Shown piece by piece: positions 63,201-64,000 of a DNA stretch of 64,000 nt. Under the pieces are notes generated by a model. It searched no databases. It had not been told where the DNA came from and saw only the letters and a program-made list of their open reading frames with translations. Location of the stretch: NCBI RefSeq assembly GCF_001691415.1, contig NZ_LRRR01000014.1, forward strand, positions 1 to 64,000, in the 5' to 3' direction. The position numbers and the translations under genes were made by a program. How positions within the stretch are numbered: the first letter of the stretch is position 1; each line of letters begins with the position of its first letter. Source of the stretch: Pararhodobacter sp. CCB-MM2. GTDB lineage: Bacteria; Pseudomonadota; Alphaproteobacteria; Rhodobacterales; Rhodobacteraceae.

Positions 63201-64000
63201 TCAGCCCGCGGCCGAGGTCTGCAGCGCCGAGTTGTTGGCGCGCCCCTGCCCCGCATGCATGCGGTTCAGCGCGTTGACATAGGCCTTGACCGACGCGACC
63301 ACGGTATCCGTATCCGCCGACTGGCCGGTATAGACCGTGCCGTCGCGGCTGATGCGGACCGACACGGTCGCCTGCGCGTCCGTGCCCTCGGTCACGGCCG
63401 AGACCTGATACAGGTCCAGCTTGGCGTTGTGCGGGTACAGCATCTTCACGGCGTTGAAGCAGGCATCGACCGGACCATCGCCCGAGGCATCGACGAATTT
63501 CTCCTCGCCGCCGACGCTCATGGTCAGCTCGGCTTCCTGCGGACCTTCGGTGCCACAGACGACGCGCAGCTTCTTGACCTGCAGATGCTCGTCGCCCGAG
63601 GCCGAGGCATCGGCCATCAGCGCGACCAGATCGTCGTCGTAGACTTCCTTCTTGCGGTCAGCGAGCGCCTTGAAGCGGACGAAGACGTCCTTCAGCTGGT
63701 TGTCACCCAGATCATAGCCCAGCTCGGCCATTTTGGCGCGCAGAGCGGCTCGGCCCGAATGCTTGCCCATGGCGATGTTCTTCGCGGTCAGGCCGATATC
63801 TTCCGGGCGCATGATCTCGAAGGTCTGGACGTTCTTCAGCACGCCGTCCTGATGGATGCCGGATTCGTGCAGGAAGGCGTTCTTGCCGACCACGGCCTTG
63901 TTGTATTGCACGGCAAAGCCCGAGACCTGGCTCACGCGGCGCGACAGATGCATAATCTTCGTCGTGTCGATGCCGGTGCGGTAAGGCATGATGTCGTTGC
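63201..64000 (-). CDS. leuA: 2-isopropylmalate synthase LeuA (3' part)
   Basis: Condenses acetyl-CoA with 2-oxoisovalerate in leucine synthesis. Only the C-terminal part, about 266 residues, is in the window; the frame runs off the right edge. Visible are the end of the HMGL-like barrel (NDIMPYRTGIDTTKI, NKAVVGKNAFLHESGIHQDG), the hinge (MGKHSGRAALRAKM) and the leucine-feedback regulatory domain (LRVVCGTEGPQEAELTM, in parts) ending in ALNRMH. It is a full-length type by its regulatory domain. Confidence 0.96.
   Translation of the reverse strand, partial: NDIMPYRTGIDTTKIMHLSRRVSQVSGFAVQYNKAVVGKNAFLHESGIHQDGVLKNVQTFEIMRPEDIGLTAKNIAMGKHSGRAALRAKMAELGYDLGDNQLKDVFVRFKALADRKKEVYDDDLVALMADASASGDEHLQVKKLRVVCGTEGPQEAELTMSVGGEEKFVDASGDGPVDACFNAVKMLYPHNAKLDLYQVSAVTEGTDAQATVSVRISRDGTVYTGQSADTDTVVASVKAYVNALNRMHAGQGRANNSALQTSAAG

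Overview
This is a high-GC, very gene-dense chromosomal segment of an alphaproteobacterium. It is most likely a Rhodobacterales/Paracoccaceae member (Paracoccus- or Rhodobacter-like). The support is the mreB-mreC-mreD-mrdA-rodA order, the trpC-moaC-moeA-lexA order, a hisD-DUF2948 pair, a lexA promoter carrying the alphaproteobacterial GTTC-N7-GTTC SOS box, and many proteins typical of that group. I see no insertion sequence, prophage, CRISPR array or plasmid function. There is one tRNA (Thr-GGT). No gene-free stretch reaches 300 bases.

Layout. 0-4 kb: alanyl-tRNA editing protein AlaX, a DMT exporter, a small DUF2147 protein, and a WYL regulator-VOC-EVE cluster. 4.1-9.9 kb: the rod-shape/elongasome operon mreBCD-mrdA-rodA. 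9.9-14.3 kb: glyoxylate reductase, a DadA-like oxidase and RNase R. 14.5-18.9 kb: SDR, ACAD11-type acyl-CoA dehydrogenase, divergent phosphotransferase plus GntR regulator, and an Rrf2 regulator. This resembles a split ACAD11/levulinate-type 4-hydroxyacyl-CoA module with a 17-bp palindromic operator between the divergent genes. 19.1-23.6 kb: a four-gene overlapping operon (GT87 membrane protein, GDPD, CoA transferase, FAD oxidoreductase). 23.7-28.5 kb: hisA, a two-part sodium symporter, mazG and an M20 amidohydrolase.

28.7-35 kb and 39-40.3 kb: an almost complete urate-to-glyoxylate route. It has 8-oxoguanine deaminase, an NCS2 permease, AllA, AllE, a PuuE-OHCU decarboxylase fusion, divergent HIU hydrolase and, 4 kb away, membrane urate hydroxylase PuuD with a divergent LysR regulator. 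Only the allantoate-hydrolysing step is missing. 35-38 kb: glycosyltransferase, metallophosphoesterase and lipid kinase. 40.3-43 kb: YigZ-type protein, hisD, DUF2948 and tRNA-Thr. 43-47.1 kb: eptA-dgkA facing a PmrAB-like two-component system. 47-55.3 kb: small proteins, a rhodanese, a cation exchanger, dapD, dapE, a PLP dehydratase and a LOG-family protein. 55.5-64 kb: a hybrid histidine kinase, lexA, moeA, moaC, trpC, TSUP, sufE, a lipoprotein and the 3' part of leuA.

The most distinctive non-coding feature is a family of short repeats: a G/C hairpin followed by a GGATATTT...AAAGATG box, with about eight copies. At two convergent gene junctions the repeats lie as inverted pairs, in the place where other convergent junctions carry a normal hairpin terminator. 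The remaining convergent junctions have stop codons that touch or overlap.
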